DNA of 64,000 nt from Pseudomonas sp. LS44. Its GTDB lineage: Bacteria > Pseudomonadota > Gammaproteobacteria > Pseudomonadales > Pseudomonadaceae. Each line of letters starts with the position of its first letter. Position 1 is the stretch's first letter. Under the pieces are notes generated by a model. That model did no database searches and was not told the origin of the DNA. It saw nothing but the letters and a program-made list of their open reading frames with translations. Positions 17,534-26,134 of this stretch are shown in pieces. The position numbers and the translations under genes are program-made. The stretch covers positions 2,914,001 through 2,978,000 of the forward strand of contig NZ_CP102830.1 in the NCBI RefSeq assembly GCF_024730785.1, in the 5' to 3' direction.

Positions 17534-18024
17534 GCGGTGTGTCTCTGCTTTGGGCCGAAAGCAGACTAGCCCAACAGCAAGCAGACGCCTGAGTGCGTAC
17601 TTCCTCCAGGAGTGGCCGGACATGAGCTCCCGCCCGTCCAACTTCGTGCGCCTGCCTCGGCTCCCCCCACCTCCTGATCCGGCCGGCGGCTCTTCGCCGT
17701 AGCTATAGCGCACCAAGCGGCTGATAGAAGCTAAAAGCTCGGCGTTTTCAGACCTGGATTCACGCGCGAGAAAAGCTGACAACCCGCCACGAAACTTGCC
17801 GTCGTACCCCAATTCAGCTCGGGAGGGATAGCGCAATGGCGCAGCACGCAGAGACCACTACACTTGCACCTGCTCCATGAAGTAACCCTCGGGCACTTAC
17901 TAGCCTGCCCCCGCGCGGACTTGATGTCCGTCACCCGGATAAACGGTGGCAACTGTCGATAGCGAAGTGGAATACGTGTTTGCCACACAAACTACGAAGT
18001 CTCAGCAAAAAGGGAATTACTATT
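17534..18024. other. 490-bp spacer before the RidA fusion
   Basis: No convincing gene. GC content drops sharply near 18000, and the final 30 bases (AGCAAAAAGGGAATTACTATT) supply the AAGG ribosome-binding site of the AT-rich gene that follows. A leftward frame at about 17700-17836 reads AELGYDGKFRGGLSAFLARE but has no support as a gene; the segment may be remnant mobile DNA. Confidence 0.4.
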
Positions 18025-19296
18025 ATGAGTAGATATAACGCAGTATTGGCAAGAAATACGGAAAATGCTCCAAAAAGTATAGGTCCATATTCACAAACTG
18101 TAGCTTTCTCTCATTATAATAATCTTTCAGCTCAACTACCTATCGACCCAAAGTCTGGAGAATTGGTAGCTGGCGGTGTAAAAGAGCAGGCTGGACAGTG
18201 CTTCAAAAATATCAAGGCAATTGTAGAAAGTATCGACCATATTATGGACGATATTGTTAGAATCACTATATTCCTTAAGAACATCTCAGATATTGACGCT
18301 GTAAACGAAGTTTATGCAAAATTCTTCCCGAGTTACGTTCCTGCACTGACGACAGTCGCAGTTACAGCTTTACCCATGAATGCTTTGGTGCAAGTTGAAG
18401 CACTTATTTCAAACGGCGAGGGTACAATTCCAGAAGCACCACAGGCAGGCGACCTAATAAAAGCTGCAAGAAACACGGAAAACGCACCAGTAAGCCCTCT
18501 ATCTACGCAAGCTGTAGCTTTTTCTCATTACAATAACCTTTCAGCTCAATTACCTATCGATCCAAGAACTGGCAAATTGATAGCTGGCGGTGTAAAAGAG
18601 CAAACTGGGCAGTGCTTAAAAAACATTAAGGCAATTTTAGAAAGTATCGACGTGCCTTTTGACGATATTGTTAAGATAAATATCTTCCTTAAGAACCTCT
18701 CGGATATTGAAGCTGTAAACGAAGTCTATAAAACATTTTTCCCAGATTCGGCTATTGCTAGGGCCGCAGCCTATGTTCCTGCGCGGACAGCAGTTGCAGT
18801 TTCAGGTTTGCCTATGGATGCCTTGGTACAAATCGAAGCAGTTGTGTCGCACGGAGATGGCACGCCGCCGCAAGTTGTTGAAGACAGGCATGGAATCGTC
18901 ATAAAAGCAAACAATACGGGAGGCGCACCCAAAAGCTCTCTATCCACACAAACTGTAGCTTTTTCTCATTACAACCATATCTCAGCTCAATTACCTTTAG
19001 ACCCAAAAACTGGTGAAGTGGTTAATGGTGGTGTAAAAGAGCAAGCTGGACAGTGCTTAGAAAATATCAAAACAATTGTGGAAAGTGTCAACCACGTTAT
19101 GGGTGATGTAGTTAAGATAAATATCTTCCTTAAAAATATCGAAGATATTGATGCTGTAGATGAGGTCTACACGACATTCTTTCCAGGCGGTATTCCTGCA
19201 CGAAGAACAGTGGGGGTATCAGCTTTGCCTAAAAATGCCTTGATCCAAATCGAAGCAGTTGTATCACACGCCGAAGGCACACCCCCCAAAGCGTAA
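18025..19296 (+). CDS. Triple RidA/YjgF-domain fusion protein, AT-rich
   Basis: A 423-residue protein made of three tandem RidA domains (about residues 6-131, 146-275 and 291-414), where family members normally have one domain of about 128 residues and form trimers. RidA hydrolyses reactive enamine/imine intermediates using a Tyr, an Arg and a Glu. Domain 1 keeps GPYSQ (Tyr22) and Glu125 but has Leu108 where PAR is expected. Domains 2 and 3 keep Arg254 and Arg393 and Glu271 and Glu410, but have SPLSTQ and SSLSTQ in place of GPYSQ. The repeats share long words such as NLSAQLPIDP, so they arose by duplication. The gene is far richer in A and T than its neighbours (many AAA, ATT and AAT codons), a sign of transfer. 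The start at 18025 has AAGG upstream. Confidence 0.85.
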   Translation: MSRYNAVLARNTENAPKSIGPYSQTVAFSHYNNLSAQLPIDPKSGELVAGGVKEQAGQCFKNIKAIVESIDHIMDDIVRITIFLKNISDIDAVNEVYAKFFPSYVPALTTVAVTALPMNALVQVEALISNGEGTIPEAPQAGDLIKAARNTENAPVSPLSTQAVAFSHYNNLSAQLPIDPRTGKLIAGGVKEQTGQCLKNIKAILESIDVPFDDIVKINIFLKNLSDIEAVNEVYKTFFPDSAIARAAAYVPARTAVAVSGLPMDALVQIEAVVSHGDGTPPQVVEDRHGIVIKANNTGGAPKSSLSTQTVAFSHYNHISAQLPLDPKTGEVVNGGVKEQAGQCLENIKTIVESVNHVMGDVVKINIFLKNIEDIDAVDEVYTTFFPGGIPARRTVGVSALPKNALIQIEAVVSHAEGTPPKA

Positions 19297-19380
19297 TAGG
19301 CATTTTTTGCAAATACAGAAGCCATCATGGTTACTTGTTAATGCCGACGGTGAATGCGAAATCGCATATCCCAATTATGA

Positions 19381-19416
19381 AAAAGAAGCTGAGGATAGTG
19401 CTCAGCTTCCTTTTTT
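19381..19416 (+). terminator. Intrinsic terminator of the RidA fusion gene
   Basis: Perfect 9-bp stem GAAGCTGAG/CTCAGCTTC with a seven-base loop, followed by C and six T. It lies about 90 bp past the stop, still within AT-rich DNA, so it probably came with the gene. Confidence 0.8.
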
Positions 19417-19457
19417 CAATAAGTTCGAAGATTACACAAATGGCACATCTAAAAACT

Positions 19458-19575
19458 GAATCGCCCCCGGTTTTCTAGACGCTGGAACTGTCCAGGTCAG
19501 CACGAATGCAATTGAGTGGTCAGTGGCAATGCAATCTGGCGGTCAAGTTCGATGCAATTACGCAGCTATCATCGC
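19458..19575. other. Possible insertion-sequence end remnant
   Basis: Starts TGAATCGCCCCCGGTTTTCT, which resembles the terminal sequence of some IS3-type elements as I remember them. No transposase frame is present. It marks the sharp return from AT-rich to GC-rich DNA. Confidence 0.25.
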
Positions 19576-20646
19576 TCAGCGTCCTACGCTGGCACTTGCC
19601 TCTTTCCTGGCCGCCAGGGCATCGAAGGCCTCCACCCGATACATCTCCTCCTCGGTGAACAGGCGCTCGCGCAGACGCGCGGTTTCGGCACGCAGGTCCT
19701 CCGTGTCCAGACCGCTTGCCGCCAACGAGAGCAACTCCTGACGATAACCGGCGTAATGCTGCTGCCAGCTCTGCTCCGAACGCTGCTCATCGATCAGCCG
19801 GTCAACCGTTGCGGCGTCATAGTTCTTGCTCAGGAAGCTGCGCATCTCCTCCTCGCTCGCCTCCTGCTGTTGCAGGCGTTCGATCTCTGCCTGCAAGACC
19901 TGTTCGTGGGCCTGACGGGCTTCGCTCGCGCGAATGGCGGCGGGCAACTGGGCGTGCAACTCCTCCATGGCGACAGCTTTGGCACTGTCGGATAAATCCT
20001 CACGCTGCTCCAGCGCCAAACTGCCCAGGGTGTAGCGCGAATAGGCCTCTTCTTTGGCAAAGAAGGCTTCCACGGCGGCTTCGGACATATATTCACGACG
20101 CAGCGCGGCCATGCGCTGGGAAGCGTCCTGCAAGGCCTGCACCTGGGCCTGCGGGTCCAGCTGCAGTTGGGCGCTGAGCGGTTGTTCCGTCAGCGCCAGG
20201 CTGGCGCGCTTATAGTCCAGATAATCGCCCAGTAACCGCGAGAACTGGCCGAGCGCCGGCTCGCGCAAGCGGCCATGGGCGTCGTCGATCAAAGCATTGA
20301 CCGCTTTCTCCAGCCCGACCTCGTCGGCCGCGCGAAGGTAATAATCGATGTAGTCGCGTACCGCGGAATCGACCACCAGATTGCCTTTGCCGTCGGTTTG
20401 CAGGCGGCCATCGACATCGGTGCCAGCCCGCGTGGGAACTAAAGGTGGATTGTGCTGCGCCACCGCCACGGGCGCTGGCTCGTTCACTGCGGCAGTGACT
20501 GGCGCAGGCTTGTCGGTGCTGGTCACTGGATCTGCCGACGGGAGAGGCGCCGTGGCGGGCGGCCATTGCAGGTAGAGGGTCAAGGCGATGGCACCGGCCG
20601 ATAAGACCGCAGCGCCCCCCAGCAGATACGACGTTCGTACGGTCAT
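19576..20646 (-). CDS. lifO: Lipase-specific foldase (Lif, steric chaperone)
   Basis: A 356-residue membrane-anchored periplasmic chaperone. It has an N-terminal transmembrane anchor (residues 8-27), a Pro/Ala-rich linker to about residue 75, a first mini-domain, and a long helical region with many Glu, Gln and Arg that wraps the lipase. The signature RxxFDYxLSAxE is present in altered form as RDYIDYYLRAADE near residue 97: Phe is Ile and LSA is LRA. AGGAG precedes the ATG. Foldases normally follow their lipase gene; here only the lipase tail remains just upstream, so this chaperone may be without a client unless another lipase is encoded elsewhere. Confidence 0.85.
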   Translation of the reverse strand: MTVRTSYLLGGAAVLSAGAIALTLYLQWPPATAPLPSADPVTSTDKPAPVTAAVNEPAPVAVAQHNPPLVPTRAGTDVDGRLQTDGKGNLVVDSAVRDYIDYYLRAADEVGLEKAVNALIDDAHGRLREPALGQFSRLLGDYLDYKRASLALTEQPLSAQLQLDPQAQVQALQDASQRMAALRREYMSEAAVEAFFAKEEAYSRYTLGSLALEQREDLSDSAKAVAMEELHAQLPAAIRASEARQAHEQVLQAEIERLQQQEASEEEMRSFLSKNYDAATVDRLIDEQRSEQSWQQHYAGYRQELLSLAASGLDTEDLRAETARLRERLFTEEEMYRVEAFDALAARKEASASVGR

Positions 20647-20725
20647 AGCGTCTCCTGGCGACGGGCCGCCAGACGGGCCATCGGGAACCTGTCCCGCATG
20701 GCCGGCGCAATGACCCCGCGTGGTA

Positions 20726-20884
20726 TTACACGCCTTTATTCTTCAGACGGTTGGCGTGCTCGCGGTAGAGTGCCACAGGATTTTGCCGAGCCACGAACAC
20801 CAAACAGGTGGTTGATCGCATCCCCGCGGCTCATGTAGCTGTCACCCAGGTCCGCGAGGCACCTGCCCATCTGCCGAACGCCCT
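20726..20884 (-). pseudogene. lipA: C-terminal remnant of a secreted triacylglycerol lipase
   Basis: Read leftward from 20884, one frame gives GDSYMSRGDAINHLFG and, after a one-base shift, another gives NPVALYREHANRLKNKGV and a TAA at 20726. Both words are typical of the extreme C-terminus of family I.1/I.2 Pseudomonas lipases, including the final ANRLKN. The rest of the lipase, with signal peptide and catalytic triad, is absent, and the fragment directly abuts the stop codon of the glutathione peroxidase gene. A deletion that removed the lipase body is the simplest account. Confidence 0.75.
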
Positions 20885-21436
20885 TCAAGGCTGGGACGCA
20901 ATCGCCTGCTTCACCGCTTCGCGCAAGCTGTCGCTGTCCGGCTTGGTCAGACTGGAGAAGCTGGCGACGACCTTGCCTTGCCGATCGACCACGTATTTAT
21001 AGAAGTTCCAGCGCGGTTGACCGCTCTGTTCGGCGAGCTGTTTGAACAGCGGAATGGCTTCGGCGCCGGTGACTTTCTGCGGTTCGGTCATGGTGAAGGT
21101 CACGCCGTAATTGACGTAGCAGACCTTGGCCGTCTCTTCGGTATTGGCATCTTCCTGCTTGAAGTCGTTGGACGGCACGCCGATCACCTCCAGGCCTTGC
21201 GCCTGGTACTCCTTGTACAGCGCTTCGAGGCCCTTGAACTGCGGGGCGAAACCGCAATGGCTGGCGGTATTGACGATCACCAGCGGCTTGCCGGCGAAGC
21301 GCTGGCACAGGTCGATATTCTCTTTGGCACGCAACTTGGGCAGCTCGCCCTGCAACAGCGGTGGACACTCACTGGCCCATACGGGGCCGGTCAGCGTGGC
21401 GAGCAATAACGTGGCGAACAGCGAACGGATGAGCAT
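20885..21436 (-). CDS. Glutathione peroxidase family protein, exported
   Basis: A 183-residue thioredoxin-fold peroxidase with a signal peptide (cleavage likely after VWA near residue 21). Cys61 in [12 protein letters not shown] is the peroxidatic Cys (NxASxCG). [13 protein letters not shown] near 91-103 replaces the usual GFPCNQF, and [15 protein letters not shown] near 148-162 has the family WNF motif. Export to the periplasm makes a thiol peroxidase with a non-glutathione reductant likely. The ATG at 21436 begins the signal peptide. Confidence 0.88.
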   Translation of the reverse strand: MLIRSLFATLLLATLTGPVWASECPPLLQGELPKLRAKENIDLCQRFAGKPLVIVNTASHCGFAPQFKGLEALYKEYQAQGLEVIGVPSNDFKQEDANTEETAKVCYVNYGVTFTMTEPQKVTGAEAIPLFKQLAEQSGQPRWNFYKYVVDRQGKVVASFSSLTKPDSDSLREAVKQAIASQP

Positions 21437-21507
21437 GGCGTGGGTCCTGAACCGAGGGGCGTGGAACCACGCTACCCGCACTCGCCATCAGCGGCAATCG
21501 ACACCGC

Positions 21508-21630
21508 TCAACAGGTGCCCATGCCCAACTGCATCAACGCCAGCCCGCCCTGCTGCCAACCCCACCAGGCGAGTGCCAGAAGAATCACCGCGACGCTCAA
21601 CAATGCCGCCCAACCGCCTCTGGCGCTCAT
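21508..21630 (-). CDS. 40-residue single-helix membrane protein
   Basis: Small gene below usual length cut-offs. The product starts MSARGGWAALL and has one hydrophobic helix (about residues 8-24, ending LAWWGWQ) and a C-terminal Cys (GMGTC). Its ATG overlaps the stop of the MFS gene in an ATGA arrangement, and GGGAGG lies eight bases upstream, so it is translationally coupled to the transporter. A regulatory or accessory subunit is possible but unproven. Confidence 0.6.
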   Translation of the reverse strand: MSARGGWAALLSVAVILLALAWWGWQQGGLALMQLGMGTC

Positions 21631-22835
21631 GCGATACCTCCCGCGGTTTGCAGCCGAGCGACTGGTTGTTCGTGGACTGGCCAGTTAAGAGCCGCGGCGA
21701 GCAGGCTGAGAACGATGGAAATCTGCCAAACCAGATCGTAGCTGCCGGTGTGGTCATACAGATAACCGCCCAACCAGCCGCCGAGAAACGCACCCAGCTG
21801 ATGGAAGAGAAACACAATGCCGCCCAGCATCGACAGGTTGCGCACGCCGAACAGGGTGGCCACGGTGCCATTGGTCAGCGGCACCGTGGACAACCACAGC
21901 AGGCCCATGGCGATCCCAAAGGCATAGGCGCTCCAGACACTCAACGGCAGGCTGATAAACACCACGATCACCACCGCGCGCAGCAGATACAGCGCGGTCA
22001 GCAGGCGCGGCTTGGACATCCGCCCACCCAGCCAGCCGGCGATGTAGGTGCCAAAGATGTTGAACAGGCCGACCAGCGCCAACACCGTGGTACCGGTCAC
22101 CGCCGGCAAATGCTGATCGACCAGATAGGCCGGCAGGTGCACACCGATGAACACCACCTGAAAGCCGCACACGAAAAAGCCCAGCGCCAGCAGCCAGAAT
22201 CCCGAATGGCCAACCGCCTCGTGCAGCGCCTCACGCAAGGTCTGCTCATGGCCCAGCAACGGCAGCGGACGATCCTTGAGCATGCCGGCCAGCGGCACGA
22301 TCAACGCCACGAGCAACCCCAGCGCCAGCAAGGCCGACGACCAACCGAGCCAGCCGATCAGGCCCAGCGTGCCCGGCAGCATGGCGAATTGGCCGAACGA
22401 GCCGGCGGCGCTGGCGATGCCCATGGCCATGCTGCGCTTCTCTATCGGTACCGCGCGCCCGACTACGCCGAGCAATACCGAGAACGAGGTGCCGGACAGA
22501 CCGATACCGATCAGCAAGCCGGCGCTCAGCGACAAGGACCACGCCGAGTCGGCAAGGCCCATGAACATCAAGCCCAGCGCATACAGAATGCCGCCGACGA
22601 TCACCGTCTTGGCCGCGCCGAAACGATCCGCCAAGGCGCCGGCGAAAGGCTGCGCGAGGCCCCAGATCAAGTTTTGCAGGGCGATGGCGAAGGCAAATAC
22701 CTCGCGCCCCCAGCCGAAATCCACACTCATGGGTGCCAGGAACAGGCCGAAGCCATGGCGAATCCCTAGCGACAGCGCGAGGATCAGCGCCGCGCCCATC
22801 AATACCCAACCACTTGTGCGCCACAGCGAGCTCAT
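21627..22835 (-). CDS. Major facilitator superfamily transporter
   Basis: A 402-residue protein with 12 predicted helices. The loop 2-3 motif reads ADRFGAAK near residue 68, and the second-half equivalent is GGRMSKPR near 272. FGLFLAPMSVDFGW near the N-terminus is typical of the oxalate:formate/monocarboxylate (OFA/MCT-like) branch. Substrate not determinable. It runs away from the MarR gene, 43 bp downstream of its stop on the same strand, and is followed by the coupled 40-residue gene. Confidence 0.85.
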   Translation of the reverse strand: MSSLWRTSGWVLMGAALILALSLGIRHGFGLFLAPMSVDFGWGREVFAFAIALQNLIWGLAQPFAGALADRFGAAKTVIVGGILYALGLMFMGLADSAWSLSLSAGLLIGIGLSGTSFSVLLGVVGRAVPIEKRSMAMGIASAAGSFGQFAMLPGTLGLIGWLGWSSALLALGLLVALIVPLAGMLKDRPLPLLGHEQTLREALHEAVGHSGFWLLALGFFVCGFQVVFIGVHLPAYLVDQHLPAVTGTTVLALVGLFNIFGTYIAGWLGGRMSKPRLLTALYLLRAVVIVVFISLPLSVWSAYAFGIAMGLLWLSTVPLTNGTVATLFGVRNLSMLGGIVFLFHQLGAFLGGWLGGYLYDHTGSYDLVWQISIVLSLLAAALNWPVHEQPVARLQTAGGIA

Positions 22836-22878
22836 ACCAACAATCCTTTACGGGTAGCCACCCGAATACTTAATGCGA

Positions 22879-23292
22879 TCAATCAACCGCTTCCAAATCA
22901 TCCAACAAGAGCATCAACGCCTCGCGCTTGGATTCGCCCAGATGCTGAGCCAGCCGGGTCTGTGCCACTTCCCAGGCGCACTGTGCTTGTCTGAAACGCT
23001 CCTCGCCCAAGGTCGTCAGCCGTACCACGCGATGACGCTGGTCGGCACCGCCATCCAGCGAGAGTAGACCGTTGCTTTCCAGCACCCGCAGATTGCGGCC
23101 CAGGGTGCTGCGATCCAGGCCCATGGCCTCGGCTAGCGCGGAAATGCTCGGCTGATCGAGGCGCTCAAGATGGCGCATCAAGGAATACTGCGCAGCGTTA
23201 AGGCCGATCTCGGCAAGCGCATCGTCGTAGAGCTTGGTCACCGTGCGCGAGGCACGGCGCAGCTTGGTGCAGAGGCAATGAGTAGTCAGCAT
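22879..23292 (-). CDS. MarR-family transcriptional regulator
   Basis: A 137-residue winged-helix regulator. The HTH is PSISALAEAMGLDRSTLGRNL near residues 48-68, and the wing is DGGADQRHRVVRLTTLGEE near 80-98. Cys6 and Cys8 at the N-terminus (THCLCTKLRRASR) could be redox-sensing. It probably controls the MFS gene downstream and/or the divergent Cys-rich protein. The start at 23292 is the family start; the longer frame would cross the divergent promoter. Confidence 0.87.
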   Translation of the reverse strand: MLTTHCLCTKLRRASRTVTKLYDDALAEIGLNAAQYSLMRHLERLDQPSISALAEAMGLDRSTLGRNLRVLESNGLLSLDGGADQRHRVVRLTTLGEERFRQAQCAWEVAQTRLAQHLGESKREALMLLLDDLEAVD

Positions 23293-23295
23293 GCG

Positions 23296-23314
23296 TTGCT
23301 GTATATACCCGCAA
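23296..23314. promoter_or_regulatory. Candidate MarR operator
   Basis: TTGC-nnnnnnnnnnn-GCAA dyad around TGTATATACCC in the gap between the MarR gene and the divergent copper-protein gene. Short and only suggestive. Confidence 0.35.
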
Positions 23315-23430
23315 CTTCGACAGGGCAAACCAGCATGACCAATGGCGCCCGCCCGTCCGAACGCGCGAACCCTCCGAATCCCAGCCTGGTCAACCACAGC
23401 ACTCCCCCCACCGCCTCCCCGGAGGAAGTC

Positions 23431-23763
23431 ATGCACCAGCGCTATCTATCCTGCGTTCAGGCCTGCAGCGCCTGCACCATCGCCTGCGAAAACTGCGCCG
23501 CGTCGTGTTTGAAAGAGGCGAACCTGAGCGACATGCTCGACTGCATCCGCCTGGATCGCGACTGCGCGGATATGTGCCGCCTCAGTACGTCGCTGATGGC
23601 CCGCGACAGCGCCCTGGTCGACGAAATCTGCCGCCTATGCGCGATTGCCTGCCAAGCCTGCGCCGAGGAATGCGGTAAGCACGCCCACGATCACTGCCGG
23701 CAATGCGCAGAAACCTGCCAGCGGTGTGTGGTGGAATGCGAGGCAGTGTCGCGGGCGGCTTAA
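23431..23763 (+). CDS. Four-helix-bundle copper-binding-type protein (DUF326/Csp-like)
   Basis: A 110-residue cytosolic-type protein with 19 cysteines, mostly spaced as CxxC or CxxxC along helices (for example CVQACSACTIACENC, CRLCAIACQACAEEC, CRQCAETCQRC). This is the pattern of the DUF326 and copper storage (Csp) proteins, whose inward-facing Cys bind Cu(I). The start at 23431 is set by a strong GGAGGA five bases before the ATG; an upstream ATG at 23335 would add 32 low-complexity residues. No signal peptide is seen. Confidence 0.82.
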   Translation: MHQRYLSCVQACSACTIACENCAASCLKEANLSDMLDCIRLDRDCADMCRLSTSLMARDSALVDEICRLCAIACQACAEECGKHAHDHCRQCAETCQRCVVECEAVSRAA

Positions 23764-23776
23764 GCAGTCGATCGCT

Positions 23777-24514
23777 CTAGATCAGCGCCAGGATCAGCAG
23801 CACCAGGCATTCGCTCAGTTCGACCAATGCCCCCGCGGTATCGCCCGTGGTGCCGCCCAGGCGCGTGAGCAAGGCGCGGCGCAAGCCGATCAGCAACAGC
23901 CCGGCACCGAGCAGAATGAACACCGCCGGCCAACCGAATAACAGCATCGCCAAGACCTGTGCGCCGACTAGCCAAGGCAACTCTCGGCGCGGCAGGTGTT
24001 CCGCCAACGCCTGCCCTAACCCGCCGGCGCGCACATAGGGCGTGCTGAGAAACAGCAGCGGTAACAGGGCGCGCGCTAGCCACGGCGCCAGCAGCAACGC
24101 CGGCCATTGGTCGTGCTCAAGCAACACGACCAGCGCCGCGAACTTGAGCAGCAGCAGCAGGACCAGCACCACCACGCCGACTGGCCCGCAATACGGATCC
24201 TTCATGATCGCCAGGGTGCGTTGGCGATCGCCCATGCCGCCGACCCAGGCATCGGCCGTATCGGCTAGACCATCGAGGTGCAGCGCGCCGGTTGCCAGCA
24301 CCCACATCGCCAGCAACAAGGCCGCCTGGAGCAGCGCCGGCGTATCCTTCAGCAGCCAGTGCAGGCCGCACAGCGCACCGCCAAGCAGCAGGCCAACCAG
24401 TGGATACCAAAGCAGTGAGCGTCCCAGCTGTTGCGGCTCGGGCATGCCCGGCAAGCGCACCGGTAGACGGGTGAGAAACTGCACGGCGATCAGCAGCGCG
24501 AGCGGCAGGCGCAT
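23777..24514 (-). CDS. cobS: Adenosylcobinamide-GDP ribazoletransferase
   Basis: A 245-residue inner-membrane enzyme that joins adenosylcobinamide-GDP with alpha-ribazole (phosphate) to make adenosylcobalamin (phosphate), the last step of the pathway. LHLDGLADTADAW near residues 79-91 is the metal-binding family motif, followed by RQRTLAIMKDPYCGPVGV. It has about seven hydrophobic helices. GGAGG precedes the ATG, one base after the cobC stop. Also called cobV. Confidence 0.93.
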   Translation of the reverse strand: MRLPLALLIAVQFLTRLPVRLPGMPEPQQLGRSLLWYPLVGLLLGGALCGLHWLLKDTPALLQAALLLAMWVLATGALHLDGLADTADAWVGGMGDRQRTLAIMKDPYCGPVGVVVLVLLLLLKFAALVVLLEHDQWPALLLAPWLARALLPLLFLSTPYVRAGGLGQALAEHLPRRELPWLVGAQVLAMLLFGWPAVFILLGAGLLLIGLRRALLTRLGGTTGDTAGALVELSECLVLLILALI

Positions 24515-24515
24515 T

Positions 24516-25088
24516 TCATTCCTCCCGCATACTCAGATCCGCGCCCACCTGCAGACGGAACAACTCACTATTGGCCACCGTCACTTGCATCAGCTGCCCC
24601 GGCGCCAACTGGCGCGCGCGGGCCAGCAGCAGACTCATGACTCCGCCGTGGGTGATCAGCAGCACGCGCTGACCGGCGTAGGCCTGCTGCAAACGCGCCA
24701 CAGCCGCCAGAACCCGCGCCTCGAACTGCCGCAGCGATTCGCCCTGCGGCGGGGTGTAGGCATAGGGATCGTTCCAGAACAGCCCCAGCTCCCGTTCCGC
24801 ACTGACCATCAGTTCGGCAGCGCTGCGACCTTCCCATTCGCCGAAGTGTAGCTCTTGCAGATCGGCCTCGAGGTGCAACGGCAAACCGCGCTGGGTCGCC
24901 AGCTCCGTAGCGAATGCGGCGCAGCGTTGCAGCGGCGAGCTGACCAGCGCATCCCAACCTGACTGCTGGGCAACGGCCTGGCGCATCTGCGCCCAGCCCA
25001 CCTCGGTCAGGGCATCGTCGAGACTGCCGCGAAAGCGACCGCTAAGGGTGGTTTCGCCATGGCGCAACATGTCCAGGCACAGGTTCAT
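24516..25088 (-). CDS. cobC: Alpha-ribazole phosphatase
   Basis: A 190-residue histidine phosphatase. RHGET at residues 9-13 carries the catalytic His10, SSPLQRC near 50 the second Arg, ELHFGEWEG near 79 the catalytic acid, and ITHGGV near 144 the second His. It would dephosphorylate alpha-ribazole-5'-phosphate or adenosylcobalamin-5'-phosphate. The start overlaps the cobT stop by four bases. Confidence 0.9.
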   Translation of the reverse strand: MNLCLDMLRHGETTLSGRFRGSLDDALTEVGWAQMRQAVAQQSGWDALVSSPLQRCAAFATELATQRGLPLHLEADLQELHFGEWEGRSAAELMVSAERELGLFWNDPYAYTPPQGESLRQFEARVLAAVARLQQAYAGQRVLLITHGGVMSLLLARARQLAPGQLMQVTVANSELFRLQVGADLSMREE

Positions 25089-26134
25089 AGCGGACGCTGC
25101 GCCACCGCCGCTTCCGCGAAGGTGGCCATCTCGTTGTGCAACCGGCAGGCCAGTTGCAGTAAGGGCACCGCCAACGCCGCGCCGCTGCCTTCGCCCAGAC
25201 GCAGATCGAGTTCCAGTAACGGTTCGGCCTCCAGCGCCGCGAGCACGTGACGATGACCCGGCTCGGCACCGCGATGGGCGAACAACAGCCAATCGCCGCA
25301 GGCGGGGTTGAGGCGCACCGCGCACAGCGCCGCCGCCGTGCAGATAAAGCCATCCACCAGCGCCGGGATACCGTGCTGCGCACACGCCAGATATGCGCCA
25401 GCCAAGGCGGCGAGCTCAAAGCCACCCAGGCAGCGCAGGATCGCCAATGGATCGCCGGACTGATCGGCGTGCAGCGCTAGCGCCCGCTCGATCACCTCGG
25501 TTTTGTGCTGCACTCCTTGCGCATCCAGACCGGTGCCCGGGCCGACCAGCTCATCCACCGGGCAACCCAGCAGCGCACACGCCAAGGCGCTGGCGGCCGA
25601 GGTGTTGCCGATGCCCATTTCGCCGCCGATGAATAGCTCGGCGCTGGCCTCGGCGGCCCGCTCGACGCAATCGCGTCCGGCCGCCAGGGCCTTGTCCAAC
25701 TGGATGGTGCTGAGTGCCGGCTCGCGGGTGAAATTGGCGCTGCCGGGGCCGAGGCGCAAATGCCGCACACCGGGCAGTTCCAGGGTCAGGTCGACAGTGC
25801 CCAGGTCGATGACCTCCAGCGTCGCGCCGAGCTGCCGCGCCAGCACGCTGATGGCCGCGCCGCCCGCGACGAAATTACCCAGCATCTGCCCGGTTACCGC
25901 CTGTGGAAAAGCCGACACGCCCTCCTCGACCACGCCGTGATCCCCGGCGAAGACGGCAATCCACACCCGCTCCACGCTTGGCCGTTCGCGCCCCTGCATC
26001 GCGGCGAGATCGACCGCCAGCCGCTCCAGCCGGCCTAGCGAGCCAGGCGGCTTGGTCAACTGCTGCTGACGCGCCAGGGCCCGCTCGCGTATTGCGCCAT
26101 TCAGCGGACGCACCGGTTGTTGCCACCAGCTCAT
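25085..26134 (-). CDS. cobT: Nicotinate-nucleotide--dimethylbenzimidazole phosphoribosyltransferase
   Basis: A 349-residue enzyme that makes alpha-ribazole-phosphate from nicotinate mononucleotide and dimethylbenzimidazole. Family marks are [11 protein letters not shown] near residue 27, [17 protein letters not shown] near 62, [12 protein letters not shown] near 169, and [11 protein letters not shown] near 311-321 with the probable catalytic Glu at about 315. It uses the base made by BluB of the same operon. Four-base overlaps at both ends show tight coupling with cobU and cobC. Confidence 0.94.
   Translation of the reverse strand: MSWWQQPVRPLNGAIRERALARQQQLTKPPGSLGRLERLAVDLAAMQGRERPSVERVWIAVFAGDHGVVEEGVSAFPQAVTGQMLGNFVAGGAAISVLARQLGATLEVIDLGTVDLTLELPGVRHLRLGPGSANFTREPALSTIQLDKALAAGRDCVERAAEASAELFIGGEMGIGNTSAASALACALLGCPVDELVGPGTGLDAQGVQHKTEVIERALALHADQSGDPLAILRCLGGFELAALAGAYLACAQHGIPALVDGFICTAAALCAVRLNPACGDWLLFAHRGAEPGHRHVLAALEAEPLLELDLRLGEGSGAALAVPLLQLACRLHNEMATFAEAAVAQRPL

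Noticed and set aside
17366..17836. A leftward frame opposite the 3' end of the MerR gene
   Set aside because: It overlaps the regulator, has Gly/Arg-rich filler and no support, though part of it may be remnant mobile DNA.
19259..19459. A 66-codon frame overlapping the end of the RidA fusion
   Set aside because: It runs through the intrinsic terminator hairpin and has no ribosome-binding site.
21126..22769. A 547-codon open frame on the + strand opposite the MFS and peroxidase genes
   Set aside because: Low-complexity Gln/Arg/His translation typical of an antisense frame; the opposite strand has clear conserved genes.
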